DNA from: Flavobacteriaceae bacterium
GTDB lineage: Bacteria; Bacteroidota; Bacteroidia; Flavobacteriales; Flavobacteriaceae
Length of the DNA stretch: 64,000 nt
Direction: 5' to 3'
Assembly (NCBI GenBank): GCA_013001285.1
Contig: JABDMU010000075.1
Span: forward strand, 1 to 64,000
In this document: one piece after another, positions 7,070-16,275 of the stretch
Layout: each line of letters opens with the position of its first letter
How positions within the stretch are numbered: the first letter of the stretch is position 1
Translations under genes and position numbers: made by a program
Notes under the pieces: generated by a model
Databases searched by the model: none
The model's input: the letters and a program-made list of their open reading frames with translations, nothing else
Told to the model about the DNA's origin: nothing

Positions 7070-9136
7070 TTACCAAATCCTTACACGTTGTTCAGGTGGT
7101 AGGTACATACCATCACCTTCTTTTATATCGAAGGCTTCGTAGAAGGCATCAATGTTTTTTAGAGGTTGAATAGCACGATTTAAACCAGGTGAATGTGGAT
7201 CTGTTTTAATTTGTGTTTCTAAGGCATCTTGCCTGATAAGGGTTCTCCATACAGTAGCCCATGACATGAAAAATCTTTGTTCAGCAGTGAATCCATCTAT
7301 ATCATCTGGTCTTCCATTTTCCTCAAAGAACAATTGAAGCCCATCATACGCACCTAATAGTCCGCCAAGGTCTCCAATATTCTCACCTAAAGTAAAGCGT
7401 CCATTAATAAATAAACTATCAGAAACTTCTATAGCTGAGTATTGATCTGCAAGTGCATCACCTCGTTTTTTAAATTCAGCGAGGTCTGATTCAGTCCACC
7501 AATTGATCAGGTTGCCATCACTATCAAATTGTGCACCTTGGTCATCGAAGGCGTGAGATATCTCATGACCAATTACGGCCCCAATACCACCATAATTTAC
7601 GGCTTCATCGGCTGTATAGTTATAAAAAGGTGGTTGCAATATTGCAGCAGGAAATACGATCTCATTATTAAATGGATTGAAATAAGCATTCACCATTTGA
7701 GGAGGCATACCCCATTCCTTTTTATCGACTGGCTGTCCGAGATCAGCTAAGTTTTCTTTTAGGTTCCAGTTAGCCAGCGCGAGCATATTTTCAGCATAAC
7801 CGTTTTCTTCTTTGATCATGAGCTCTGAATAATCTTTCCACTCGTCTGGATAAGCGATCTTTACTGTAAACTTATCTAATTTTTGCTTGGCTTTAGTTTT
7901 TGTTTCGTCACCCATCCAGTCCAGATTATCAATTCTTGTTTTAAAAGCAGTGATGACATTGGCGATCATTTTTTCAGCCTTTTCTTTCGCTTCCGGCGGG
8001 AATTTCGCATCTACATACAACTTTCCGATAGCTTCACCTACACGAGCAGTAACATTATCCATAGCTCTATCTTCGGCAGGGCGTTGGGTTTCTGTTCCTC
8101 GCAAGGTTTTACTATAAAAATCCCAGTTGGCTTTCTCAAGTTCCGTTGTTAAAAAACTAGCGGCACCATTTAGGGTGCTCCATTTCATAATTGTTTTAAC
8201 ATCGTCAATGCTTGTTGATGTCAGGACCTTCTGTAGTTCTTTCATGTATTTTAATTCAAGAACATAAACCGTGTCTAATTTTTGTTCAATACCAATATCA
8301 GAGATGAATTTACTCCAATTTACTGCTGGAGTCATTTCAGTCAATTGAGCTAAACTACGTGGGTTATTAAAATTACTGATGTCTCGACTTTGGGTTTTGT
8401 CTAATTGAGGTTCAGCCAATTTGGTTTCCAAGGCTAAGATCATTTTTGCAGCCGCTTCAGCGTCTTCTTCAGAATAATCAATATACTGCATCATTCTGGT
8501 GATATGATCAACATATTGTTGTCTACGTTCTTTAGATTTTTCATCTTTTAGCACATAATAATCTCTATCAGGTAATCCCAAACTACCTTGTGAGATATAC
8601 GGCGCATTGATACTACTGTCATTGAGATCTGGAAAAACTTGAAATCCGAAAAATGGTGAATCTACGCCAAGGGTCTTTGCATAAACCGTTTGCATATCGG
8701 CAATAGAATTGATACCATCAATGGCAGCAAGCATGGGTTTTAAGGGCTCTAATCCGGCCTCATTTCGTGCAACTGTATCTAATTCTGTTTCAAAAAGAAG
8801 AAGTGCCTTTTTTTGATCCGTCCCTTCAGCATAGGTGCCAAGTTCTTTTGCTGTTTTTACGATTTCTAAAACGTCATTTCGAGTTGATTTACGTAAAACG
8901 CCAAAACCTCCCCATCGCGATTCTTCTTCAGGAATTTTATTCGTTTTCATCCAATTGCCATTGACATAATTGTAGAAATCGTCTTTTGGATTTACCGTAG
9001 TATCCATATTCTCTAATACAATACCAGGTATTTTTTCAACCTCGGCCATTGCTTGTTTTTTATCGTCTTTACATGCCACAATACCTAAAAAGGTAATACA
9101 GGCTACAAGCAGAAATTTTTTAGTGTTGGAATTCAT
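7070..9136 (-). CDS. M13-family (neprilysin/PepO-like) metallopeptidase lipoprotein
   Basis: A 688-residue zinc endopeptidase exported as a lipoprotein (lipobox FLGIVAC at about residue 22). The C-terminal catalytic domain is intact: NAYFNPFNNEIVFPAAILQP, the zinc motif GAVIGHEISHAFD near residue 520, and ENIGDLGG carrying the third ligand near 580. The large helical N-terminal part forms the lid typical of M13. It should cut oligopeptides in the periplasm or at the cell surface. Length is normal and the ATG start precedes the signal peptide. Monocistronic, with terminators at both ends. Confidence 0.95.
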   Translation of the reverse strand: MNSNTKKFLLVACITFLGIVACKDDKKQAMAEVEKIPGIVLENMDTTVNPKDDFYNYVNGNWMKTNKIPEEESRWGGFGVLRKSTRNDVLEIVKTAKELGTYAEGTDQKKALLLFETELDTVARNEAGLEPLKPMLAAIDGINSIADMQTVYAKTLGVDSPFFGFQVFPDLNDSSINAPYISQGSLGLPDRDYYVLKDEKSKERRQQYVDHITRMMQYIDYSEEDAEAAAKMILALETKLAEPQLDKTQSRDISNFNNPRSLAQLTEMTPAVNWSKFISDIGIEQKLDTVYVLELKYMKELQKVLTSTSIDDVKTIMKWSTLNGAASFLTTELEKANWDFYSKTLRGTETQRPAEDRAMDNVTARVGEAIGKLYVDAKFPPEAKEKAEKMIANVITAFKTRIDNLDWMGDETKTKAKQKLDKFTVKIAYPDEWKDYSELMIKEENGYAENMLALANWNLKENLADLGQPVDKKEWGMPPQMVNAYFNPFNNEIVFPAAILQPPFYNYTADEAVNYGGIGAVIGHEISHAFDDQGAQFDSDGNLINWWTESDLAEFKKRGDALADQYSAIEVSDSLFINGRFTLGENIGDLGGLLGAYDGLQLFFEENGRPDDIDGFTAEQRFFMSWATVWRTLIRQDALETQIKTDPHSPGLNRAIQPLKNIDAFYEAFDIKEGDGMYLPPEQRVRIW

Positions 9137-9236
9137 TTTTTGATGTATTTATTATTGATACAATTTACTTATTATTTAGAAGCCTAAACATTGAGAAGGT
9201 TACATCTTAACAAAACATTAAGATAAATAATTACAG

Positions 9237-9268
9237 AAAAGCGGTTCAGAATTCCTGAACCGCTTTTA
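9237..9268. terminator. Intrinsic terminator
   Basis: A 13-bp stem (9237-9249 pairing with 9255-9267) whose core is GCGGTTCAG/CTGAACCGC, with A- and T-runs at its ends. It terminates the 9289-12669 gene, which reads leftwards. Confidence 0.9.
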
Positions 9269-9288
9269 ATTTTTAAAATAACTTCAAT

Positions 9289-12200
9289 TTAATTTAGGAT
9301 CAACTTTTTGGTTAATGATCGTCCGTCTGCATTAATATTCAAGAAATACAAACCAGATGCATGATTGCTCATATCTAATTCAAAAGTTGAGCGGGTAATG
9401 TTTGTATCTTTTAAAACAATTTTACCCATTATATCAGTTACGGTATAATTAAAATTAGTGACTTGTTTCAATTTGATGTTAAAAATATTGTTGGATGGAT
9501 TAGGGTAGATCAAAACATCATTTACAGAAAACTCCTCTGTACTTAAGGTTCCATCCACATAAAAATCATCCATGATGACCCCTTCAAAAGTGACCGATTG
9601 ATCTGAATGATATACCATTCGGAAAATAACATTTGGCTCATTAGTAAATGCATCAAGGTCATATGAATATTCCTTCATAACTGTATCTTGACCAGTCCAT
9701 TGTCCGCCAACACAGTTAAAACAGTTATTGCCCAAACCATCGCCAGCAATTCTTGAGCTGTTATACCAATTTGGATCATTAGCAGTTCCTAATAGAGACC
9801 AGCTGTCACCACCATCTAATGTATATTCTACATAGGCCAAATCCCAATCGAATTCTATTTCGAATGCCATATGAAATTTCAGTACGGGACCAACAATGGC
9901 GCTCAAATCATAACATTGCGACAATAAAAAGCCTTTTGTTAGATCGGGATGATTTCCAGCTAAATTTGTACCATAAACTTGAGTTCCTGATTGTGCTGTA
10001 TTTAAATCTGGCCCAGTTGGCACTCCGCGTTCCCATAATGGCGTTCCTCCACCTTCATTGAAAGAAATAAGCTCATCGGCCGGATCTTCAAAAGTATTGA
10101 TCAATTGTGCCACACCTGCATCATTTGTGAAGAAGGTGATGTCTGAATTATTATTATTTGGAAATGTGTCGTTTGTGATGTTCACTGAAACACTTAAACT
10201 ATGTTCACCACGAGGTAAACTAAGTGTAGTAAGATCGATTATTGTGGTTTCTTCAGATGCCAAGGTACCGTTCCATGTAAAGTTGGTATTGGCTCCACCA
10301 TCAATAGACCAAGTAACATCGATATCATTAATTACATTCTGGCCATTATTTTTTACGGTTATTTGAGGTGTAATATCACCGCAGGTAAAACTGTTTTGAG
10401 TAGGATCATTTACACTTACCAATCTTATATCATCTTGAGCGAGTTCGGTAGTTGCCAAATCACTTTGCCATATACCACGACCATAGGTTCCAGCAATGAT
10501 CTTTTCATCAATAACATTTATTGCGAGATCCGTCACTGCAACGTGAGGCAGATTGTTATCAAATTCCTCCCATACACCTACGTTATCATCGTATCTGTAA
10601 ACTCCTAGAGTTGTGCCTACATAAAGTGAGTTTAACGGATCGTTTTTTCTATGTTTAATTACCAGTTTGGTGATGTTTGGAAATGTTCCAGTAATATCTG
10701 TAAAGGTCAAACCACCGTCTACTGACTTTCTAATGTCACCATTAGATCCTGCGGTAGTAACATATACCACATCACTATCATTATTATTGACTTCAATAGA
10801 AGTAATATTAGTTGAAAATGCTTCTACATTGGTAAAAGTGACTCCTCTATCAGTACTTTTCCAAAGTACATTATTTATCCCTAGATATATGTTATCTGGA
10901 ACATTCGGGTCGATCTCTAATCGATCAATATCTTGTCCGAAATTCGTAGAAACCGCTGTAAACCCTTCAGAAGTTGAAAACCTGTACAAACGGGAATAAG
11001 CACCATAAACTTCACCTTCACTATTTACTGCTAATGGTGTGATCCAATTTCCGTTTTCTGGTCCGCCATAAGCTTGGCTTCCACTTTGACCGGAGTTATT
11101 TGATACAAAAAGGTTTTGTCCAAATTGCATGAATCCATAATACAAATTATCATTATTTGGATCGATAACACCTTCCATACCGTCACCACCATGATAATTG
11201 CTCCATTGATTAAAGTAACCAAAGCCACCATTATCTTGTGTGCCACCGGCAATTTTTGTGGCAGTCTGCTCAGAAACATCTATACGGTAAAACTGACTGA
11301 TCTCCATACCAACAGTATAATCGGTAAATGTTGTCCCACCATCAGTTGATTTGAAATAACCACCATCTGTTCCTGCATACAGTTCGTTATCATAAAATCT
11401 CAAGAAATGAATATCAGCATGCGTATATGAAGCATTTCGTTGGAACCAACTGTTAATTTGAACAAAAGAATTTCCGCCGTTAGTTGATTTCCATATATTT
11501 AAAACGCCAACGTAGATCTCGTTCTCATCGATATCAGAAACAGCTAGTGCAAGGTCAAACCAAGCTTGATTACTTTCAAAAATATTTGTTGCATTTGCAG
11601 TTTGCACAAATGTAGAACCACTGTTTGATGATTTATAAATACCTTGATAACCACTTCCAGTATCTGCACTTACTACGTAAACAACATTAGGATTTGCTGG
11701 TGTAACATCAATGACCAGTCGGCCGGAAGATGCAGGTAATCCTTGTGTTACGACACTAAAACTATCACCACCATTGGTTGATTTGTAAAAACTGCTGGAA
11801 GTTACTGTATATACTGTTTGAGGATCGCCAGGTTTAATTTTTACATCTCTTGTATTTTGGCCTGGCAGATTATTGCTCCAGGTATTACCAGCATTGGTGG
11901 TTTTCCAAAGACCGTTATTAGTCGAAACCCAAAGAATATTAGAATTGGTTGGGTGCATGTAAATGTCATTCATTCGTGTTGGGGAGTTGCTCGGATTTAA
12001 TCCAGTTTGCGCCCAAGTAGCACCACCATCAACAGATTTCCAAACACCGACACTATAAGAATCTCCTGCATCATCATCACCCGTTGCAATATAAACGGTT
12101 TGCGGATCGGAATGATCAACAACAATTCCTGAAACACCAATTTGAGGTAATTCATCATTGATCAGTGCTGTCCAGTTAAATCCAGAGTCAATAGATTTCC

Positions 12201-12669
12201 AGATCGCACCAGCCGGAGCGCCAGCATATAAAATGTTGGCGTTAGAAGGATCTTTAACGATCACATTCACACGACCAATATTTGCTGTTGAAGTTGATTG
12301 ATTTGTAAACGACGTTGGACCTAAGGATATCCAGTTACTTTCATCAATAAGTGGATCTCGTGTTGCACTTCGTGCTTCCTTTTCTAACCAAGTATTCCAG
12401 AGGTCAGTTGATGTAGGAATGAATCCATCTTCATCGATAAGATTTTCCCAAAATGCTTCCCATCTTTTAAATGGTTTGTAACCGCTTCCTTTTACATGAG
12501 GATCGCGTGTTTCCCAATAGGTATTGAAAGCATCAACAACATCTTGAAATTTCACTCTAGAAGTTCTGTTTTCAAGATCAAAACTTTCCATCCATGGAGC
12601 GTTTTGATTAAATTGTGCATTGGTAGAAAAAAAGGTACAAATAGCAATTAGTAGTAATAATTTTTTCAT
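9289..12669 (-). CDS. Secreted BNR/sortilin-repeat protein with T9SS type A sorting domain
   Basis: A 1126-residue protein with a signal peptide (MKKLLLLIAICTFFSTNAQ). Residues from about 110 to 740 carry at least ten BNR/Asp-box-like units (variants of SxDGGxTW, for example SVDGGATW, STNGGDSF and STDGGTTF), as in Vps10/sortilin-type beta-propellers. A CARDB-like beta-sandwich follows, then a jellyroll-like region near 880-1040. The last 75 residues are a type A T9SS C-terminal signal (DVLIYPNPSNNIFNIKL ... GLYFLNINADG ... KKLILN). It is exported across the outer membrane and anchored or released. The ligand is unknown; hydrolase activity is not implied, as Asp-boxes are structural. Confidence 0.92.
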   Translation of the reverse strand: MKKLLLLIAICTFFSTNAQFNQNAPWMESFDLENRTSRVKFQDVVDAFNTYWETRDPHVKGSGYKPFKRWEAFWENLIDEDGFIPTSTDLWNTWLEKEARSATRDPLIDESNWISLGPTSFTNQSTSTANIGRVNVIVKDPSNANILYAGAPAGAIWKSIDSGFNWTALINDELPQIGVSGIVVDHSDPQTVYIATGDDDAGDSYSVGVWKSVDGGATWAQTGLNPSNSPTRMNDIYMHPTNSNILWVSTNNGLWKTTNAGNTWSNNLPGQNTRDVKIKPGDPQTVYTVTSSSFYKSTNGGDSFSVVTQGLPASSGRLVIDVTPANPNVVYVVSADTGSGYQGIYKSSNSGSTFVQTANATNIFESNQAWFDLALAVSDIDENEIYVGVLNIWKSTNGGNSFVQINSWFQRNASYTHADIHFLRFYDNELYAGTDGGYFKSTDGGTTFTDYTVGMEISQFYRIDVSEQTATKIAGGTQDNGGFGYFNQWSNYHGGDGMEGVIDPNNDNLYYGFMQFGQNLFVSNNSGQSGSQAYGGPENGNWITPLAVNSEGEVYGAYSRLYRFSTSEGFTAVSTNFGQDIDRLEIDPNVPDNIYLGINNVLWKSTDRGVTFTNVEAFSTNITSIEVNNNDSDVVYVTTAGSNGDIRKSVDGGLTFTDITGTFPNITKLVIKHRKNDPLNSLYVGTTLGVYRYDDNVGVWEEFDNNLPHVAVTDLAINVIDEKIIAGTYGRGIWQSDLATTELAQDDIRLVSVNDPTQNSFTCGDITPQITVKNNGQNVINDIDVTWSIDGGANTNFTWNGTLASEETTIIDLTTLSLPRGEHSLSVSVNITNDTFPNNNNSDITFFTNDAGVAQLINTFEDPADELISFNEGGGTPLWERGVPTGPDLNTAQSGTQVYGTNLAGNHPDLTKGFLLSQCYDLSAIVGPVLKFHMAFEIEFDWDLAYVEYTLDGGDSWSLLGTANDPNWYNSSRIAGDGLGNNCFNCVGGQWTGQDTVMKEYSYDLDAFTNEPNVIFRMVYHSDQSVTFEGVIMDDFYVDGTLSTEEFSVNDVLIYPNPSNNIFNIKLKQVTNFNYTVTDIMGKIVLKDTNITRSTFELDMSNHASGLYFLNINADGRSLTKKLILN

Positions 12670-12688
12670 AAGAATTTTTTTTGATTTC

Positions 12689-12720
12689 CAAAAATAACTG
12701 ATTTTTTAAAAATTCAGCAA
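12689..12720 (-). promoter_or_regulatory. Promoter of the BNR/T9SS gene
   Basis: On the minus strand, TTG (12720-12718), a 21-nt spacer and TATTTTTG (12696-12689) match the Bacteroidota TTTG/TAnnTTTG consensus. The box ends 20 nt upstream of the ATG at 12669. Confidence 0.6.
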
Positions 12721-12782
12721 TAAAACCGCAAATTTTATATCAAAAATTATGATATTCTGAAAAAAATCTAATGAAAAACCAA

Positions 12783-13367
12783 TTAGAGGGGTCTCTTAAT
12801 TTTTTGAGCTTCCTTTTCTAAGGTCTTATTGATCTGAAAGATGAGATTTGTATGTGCTACAAGAACAGCTTTAATACTCTCAAGAAGTTCTTCCTTTTTT
12901 ACGTCGTTCAGATTGGCAGTACCTTCGAGTTTGTATAAGACCGTTTCCAAAGCGATCATCCTAACAACAATTGAAGGACGATCTAAGGATTCAGGAATTT
13001 CGTTCTTCAGATCATTAATAAAACTTAAAAGAATGGCCTTATCATCTTTAAAGAAGGATAGATTTGCTTTTTTTAAAAGTTCGATTTGCAAATTAAGTTC
13101 TTGAAATTTCTGCCAATCCTTTGTAGCTCGATCTGCGGCATTACTTAATACATACTCTGTATAATCAATAGTTTGAACGTCTTTAGATGTTAACTTAGTG
13201 CGCTCATATTGGCCCGCCTCTTCAAGGGATGAATCAGGTTCGATATCAGACTTGCATGAAAAAATGAGTACAACCAAGATTAAAGTAAACCATAATTTAT
13301 GTTCTAACTTATAATAGTGCATATCCATAACAACTGGAAATTTGTCAAATATATTGTTTTCTAACAT
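12783..13367 (-). CDS. Lipoprotein, function unknown
   Basis: Up to 194 residues. A lipoprotein signal WFTLILVVLIFSCKSD places the lipidated Cys near residue 38. The start is uncertain: ATG 13367 gives a long pre-region, whereas a good -7 box (TATATTTG, 13353-13346) lies inside that extension and favours ATG 13328 or 13322. The mature part is charged and mostly helical, with a coiled-coil-like C-terminus (FQINKTLEKEAQKIKR). No family recognised. Divergent from the threonine dehydrogenase gene. Confidence 0.7.
   Translation of the reverse strand: MLENNIFDKFPVVMDMHYYKLEHKLWFTLILVVLIFSCKSDIEPDSSLEEAGQYERTKLTSKDVQTIDYTEYVLSNAADRATKDWQKFQELNLQIELLKKANLSFFKDDKAILLSFINDLKNEIPESLDRPSIVVRMIALETVLYKLEGTANLNDVKKEELLESIKAVLVAHTNLIFQINKTLEKEAQKIKRPL
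13346..13353 (-). promoter_or_regulatory. -7 box, TATATTTG
   Basis: A perfect TAnnTTTG element on the minus strand. It would start transcription near 13340, which decides for an ATG at 13328 or 13322 in the lipoprotein gene. No convincing -33 element is seen. Confidence 0.45.
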
Positions 13368-13486
13368 TTGAACCGTGAGAATAACTCAATTTAAATTTTA
13401 ATAGATTTACATGATATTTTTTATTCATGATTCCTGAAATACCATTAAAATCTTTTTATTTTTGGCTCAAGATTAATATCGTTTAA

Positions 13487-14440
13487 ATGACTTCAAAGAC
13501 TTTGATTATTGGCGCATGTGGGCAAATTGGATCGGAACTGACCCGAGCCTTACGTGAAATACATGGTAAAGATCAAGTAATAGCGAGTGACATAAAGGAA
13601 AGTAACCCTGAAATTGTAGCTTCAGGACCATTTGAGATCATTGATGCCAAAGATTATGAGGAAATTAAACATTGTGTAGAAAAGTACAATGTGAAAACCA
13701 TATACCTAATGGCTGCTTTATTGAGCGCAACGGGAGAGAAATACCCAGAAAAGGCCTGGGATTTGAATATGACTACACTGTTCAATGTATTAAATCTTGC
13801 CAAAAACAAGGTCATTGAAACTGTTTTCTGGCCGTCAAGTATAGCTGTATTTGGGCCATCGACGCCAAAATCGAACACGCCACAGCACACCATTATGGAA
13901 CCTACAACTGTATACGGAATCACAAAACAGGTTGGTGAACGCTGGTGTGAGTATTATCATAAAAATTATGGGGTCGATGTTAGAAGTTTAAGATATCCTG
14001 GGATCATTAGCTGGAGAACAAAGCCAGGTGGAGGCACAACAGATTATGCTGTAGAGATCTATCATAAGGCCATTGAAGCGGGCAGTTATACTTGCTTTTT
14101 GTCTGAAAACACCTCTTTGCCTATGATGTATATGGATGATGCGGTACAAGCCACCTTACAATTAATGAACGCCAATAGTGCTGATTTGAGCATATGGTCT
14201 TCCTATAATTTGGCTGCAATTAGCTTTACGCCAGCAGAAATCGCCGATTCAATTAAGAAAATAATTCCAGATTTCAAAGTAGAATATGCTCCAGATTTTA
14301 GACAAAACATCGCAGATTCATGGCCAAATTCAATTGATGATTCATTAGCGAGAACCGATTGGAATTGGTCACATACCTTCAATTTAGACGCAATTACCCA
14401 AGAAATGCTTCAAAAATTAGATAAAAAAGCACTTATTTAA
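13487..14440 (+). CDS. L-threonine 3-dehydrogenase, GalE-like SDR type
   Basis: A 317-residue extended SDR enzyme. The NAD-binding motif is GACGQIGSEL at residues 9-18, and the catalytic Tyr and Lys are in VYGITKQVGE near 145, with the Ser in WPSSIAVFG. The active-site sequences SLRYPGIISWRTKPGGGTTDYAVEIYHKA match the GalE-like threonine dehydrogenases described from Flavobacterium and Cupriavidus, which oxidise L-threonine to 2-amino-3-ketobutyrate; a partner lyase (kbl) is not in the window. A general NAD-dependent epimerase is the alternative. It starts at ATG 13487 and is alone in its transcript. Confidence 0.87.
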   Translation: MTSKTLIIGACGQIGSELTRALREIHGKDQVIASDIKESNPEIVASGPFEIIDAKDYEEIKHCVEKYNVKTIYLMAALLSATGEKYPEKAWDLNMTTLFNVLNLAKNKVIETVFWPSSIAVFGPSTPKSNTPQHTIMEPTTVYGITKQVGERWCEYYHKNYGVDVRSLRYPGIISWRTKPGGGTTDYAVEIYHKAIEAGSYTCFLSENTSLPMMYMDDAVQATLQLMNANSADLSIWSSYNLAAISFTPAEIADSIKKIIPDFKVEYAPDFRQNIADSWPNSIDDSLARTDWNWSHTFNLDAITQEMLQKLDKKALI

Positions 14441-14515
14441 GCTGTTTTTTGGCGATATTTAAGAACAACTTAATGTATTACAACGAAAAAATTTAACATT
14501 TTATCGATAAAATAG

Positions 14516-14546
14516 TTGCATCTTATGTAGATAAGACTTACATTTG
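14516..14546 (+). promoter_or_regulatory. Promoter, TTG-N20-TACATTTG
   Basis: A -33 TTG at 14516-14518 and a perfect -7 box TACATTTG at 14539-14546, 29 nt before the ATG of the small lipoprotein gene. Confidence 0.7.
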
Positions 14547-14575
14547 ACCCAACATTTCATTTAAACCCCAATAAA

Positions 14576-14995
14576 ATGAAAAACCTACTAAGAGGCGTTA
14601 TATGCGTCATGTTATGTTCTACACTATATAATTGTTCTAGTGAACCACTAGAAGAATTTGATTCAGCAATTGTTTTGGAAGATCAGAATTCAAGTGAAGA
14701 TCTTGCAGCTTGTGTTGGGAACAACCCTGAAGCCCGTATTACGAATAACGGTACAGAGGCTATTGATCTTGATATTTTTGATATGAACGGCAACCTTTTA
14801 GGTTTTGTTCATAATTTGGCCCCAGGTGATACCTCTATATGGATATCATTTCCAACAGGAGAAACATTATTTGCAGTATCTCGAGATTCATTTGAAGACG
14901 AAAAAGTGATCTATACAATGAATACTTGTATGATATTTGATATGGAAGTGGAAAGCACGAATACGCTATCATCTGCTACACCACAATCAATTTAA
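14576..14995 (+). CDS. Small lipoprotein, function unknown
   Basis: A 139-residue protein. The signal ends in a lipobox-like CSTLYNCSS at about residue 20, so it is probably lipidated. The mature part is acidic, with a predicted beta-rich core (EARITNNGTEAIDLDIFDMNGNLLGFV) that resembles small immunoglobulin-like or carbohydrate-module folds, though no family is recognised. It has its own promoter and a strong terminator, and stands alone before the tRNA region. Confidence 0.7.
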   Translation: MKNLLRGVICVMLCSTLYNCSSEPLEEFDSAIVLEDQNSSEDLAACVGNNPEARITNNGTEAIDLDIFDMNGNLLGFVHNLAPGDTSIWISFPTGETLFAVSRDSFEDEKVIYTMNTCMIFDMEVESTNTLSSATPQSI

Positions 14996-15035
14996 TTAGA
15001 AACCATTCATTTTTACATAATTACTATAGCAAAAA

Positions 15036-15065
15036 AAGCCTGAACATTTGTTCAGGCTTTTTTAT
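15036..15065 (+). terminator. Intrinsic terminator
   Basis: Stem AAGCCTGAAC/GTTCAGGCTT (15036-15045 and 15050-15059), ATTT loop and a T-run. It ends the small lipoprotein transcript; the A-run on its left lets it work on both strands. Confidence 0.9.
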
Positions 15066-15121
15066 TGTATTTAATAATTATATTCGCTTAAAAAAGCGAG
15101 TTTTCTACATTCTAAAAAAAC

Positions 15122-15173
15122 AAAAAACCCACTCTTTCGAGTAGGTTTTGTGAGTTATGTGGTACCTCCAGGA
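15122..15173 (-). pseudogene. Truncated 3' end of a second tRNA-Phe with its own terminator
   Basis: Positions 15157-15173 are identical over 17 nt to 15336-15352, the acceptor arm and start of the T arm of the intact tRNA-Phe plus three flanking bases. As at the intact copy, a hairpin (AAACCCACTC/GAGTAGGTTT, 15125-15147) follows on the minus strand with a long T-run. Beyond the 14 tRNA-derived bases the sequence diverges, so the D arm, anticodon arm and 5' end are gone. This is a remnant of a tandem tRNA copy or of recombination at the tRNA 3' end. Confidence 0.6.
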
Positions 15174-15218
15174 TTAGTTCGCTTTGCTCATGTTCCTTTG
15201 ATCCCAAACCTGAAAATG

Positions 15219-15256
15219 CAAAACCCTACTGCTTTCAGCAGCAGGTTTGTTTTTTC
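15219..15256 (+). terminator. Imperfect terminator-like hairpin
   Basis: The arms CTGCT/AGCAG, extended by AAACC and GGTTT with a mismatch and a bulge, are followed by a T-run on the plus strand. It has no obvious gene to serve and probably came with the tRNA duplication. Confidence 0.45.
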
Positions 15257-15294
15257 ATCCCAGATTAGAAGAATAAACTCTTCTTACTGGTCTA

Positions 15295-15327
15295 AAAAAA
15301 TAAACCCACTCAAGTTGAGTGGGTTTT
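15295..15327 (-). terminator. Intrinsic terminator of tRNA-Phe
   Basis: Perfect 11-bp stem AAACCCACTCA/TGAGTGGGTTT (15302-15312 and 15316-15326) with a T-rich run on the minus strand, 12 nt beyond the tRNA 3' end. Confidence 0.85.
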
Positions 15328-15338
15328 TCGCTTTAATG

Positions 15339-15411
<73 letters not shown>

Positions 15412-15465
15412 TCCTTATGGTGACTTGCACCTTCTAACCCATAATGAATATGGCTTTAGAGGCTG

Positions 15466-15496
15466 CAAATATAGATGCATTTTTAATATTCCCAAA
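15466..15496 (-). promoter_or_regulatory. Promoter of tRNA-Phe
   Basis: On the minus strand, TTTG (15496-15493), a 19-nt spacer and TATATTTG (15473-15466) match the Bacteroidota consensus exactly. It would give a precursor with a leader of about 45-50 nt. Confidence 0.8.
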
Positions 15497-15546
15497 ACAA
15501 AATCTTTAAAAAATGGTTTTGTAAATTTACCACTTTTAAAAGACCT

Positions 15547-16275
15547 ATGAATTTAGTTATTGATGTTGGAAATACCCAAGTGAAATTGGCCATTTATTCA
15601 AAAGGGAGATTGATCAAGAAGGTCACCGATGCACAGAAAAATATTTCTGCAAGGGCATCTGAACTTATCCTATCATATCCATCTATATCAGCAGGAATAA
15701 TATCCTCTGTTGGAAAGGTGAATAAGCAACAACTTCAGCGATTAAAAAAAATAGTGCCATTGCATATTTTAAGTTCACGAACAGTTTTGCCTTTCAAAAA
15801 TAAATATAAAACCCCCTTAACATTGGGTGTTGATAGGATCGCACTTGTGAGCGCTTCAGCCGAAAAATATCCCGATTCAAATGTCCTAATCATCGATGCA
15901 GGTACATGTGTGACCTATGATTTTGTAAATTCCAAAAATGAATATCTCGGTGGTGCTATTTCTCCGGGGATAAGGACCCGCTATAAATCCTTAAATAATT
16001 TAACTGCAAACTTACCGTTATTAGAAACAAAACCCCCGCGTTCAATAATCGGGAATACCACAGCAAGTTCTATTCATTCTGGAGTTATTTTTGGAATTTT
16101 AAAGGAATTGGATGGCGTTATTGAAGAATATAAGAATGATCATCAAGATTTAACAGTTATTTTAACAGGTGGAGATGCGAAATTCTTGTCAAAACGATTA
16201 AAAAGTAGCATATTTGCGAACTCAAATTTTCTTTTAGAAGGTTTAAATTACATTTTAGAATTCAACATTAAATAA
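15547..16275 (+). CDS. coaX: Type III pantothenate kinase
   Basis: A 242-residue cytoplasmic enzyme that phosphorylates pantothenate, the first step of CoA synthesis. It has the ASKHA-fold motifs of CoaX: the N-terminal phosphate loop LVIDVGNTQVKLAIY, the pantothenate-binding LTLGVDRIALVSA near residue 95 and the catalytic VLIIDAGTCVTYDFV near 115, then GGAISPGIRTRYKSL and ILTGGDAK. Length is normal. It is the first gene of a tightly packed run and its stop overlaps the next ATG by one base (TAATG). Confidence 0.96.
   Translation: MNLVIDVGNTQVKLAIYSKGRLIKKVTDAQKNISARASELILSYPSISAGIISSVGKVNKQQLQRLKKIVPLHILSSRTVLPFKNKYKTPLTLGVDRIALVSASAEKYPDSNVLIIDAGTCVTYDFVNSKNEYLGGAISPGIRTRYKSLNNLTANLPLLETKPPRSIIGNTTASSIHSGVIFGILKELDGVIEEYKNDHQDLTVILTGGDAKFLSKRLKSSIFANSNFLLEGLNYILEFNIK

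Noticed and set aside
11031-11349. Open frames on both strands inside the BNR repeat gene
   Set aside because: They are out of frame or antisense to the 1126-residue protein and lack any recognisable domain.
13487-14440. UDP-glucose 4-epimerase as the annotation for this SDR
   Set aside because: The active-site segment with RTKPGGGTTDYAVEIY fits the GalE-like threonine dehydrogenases better than true epimerases.
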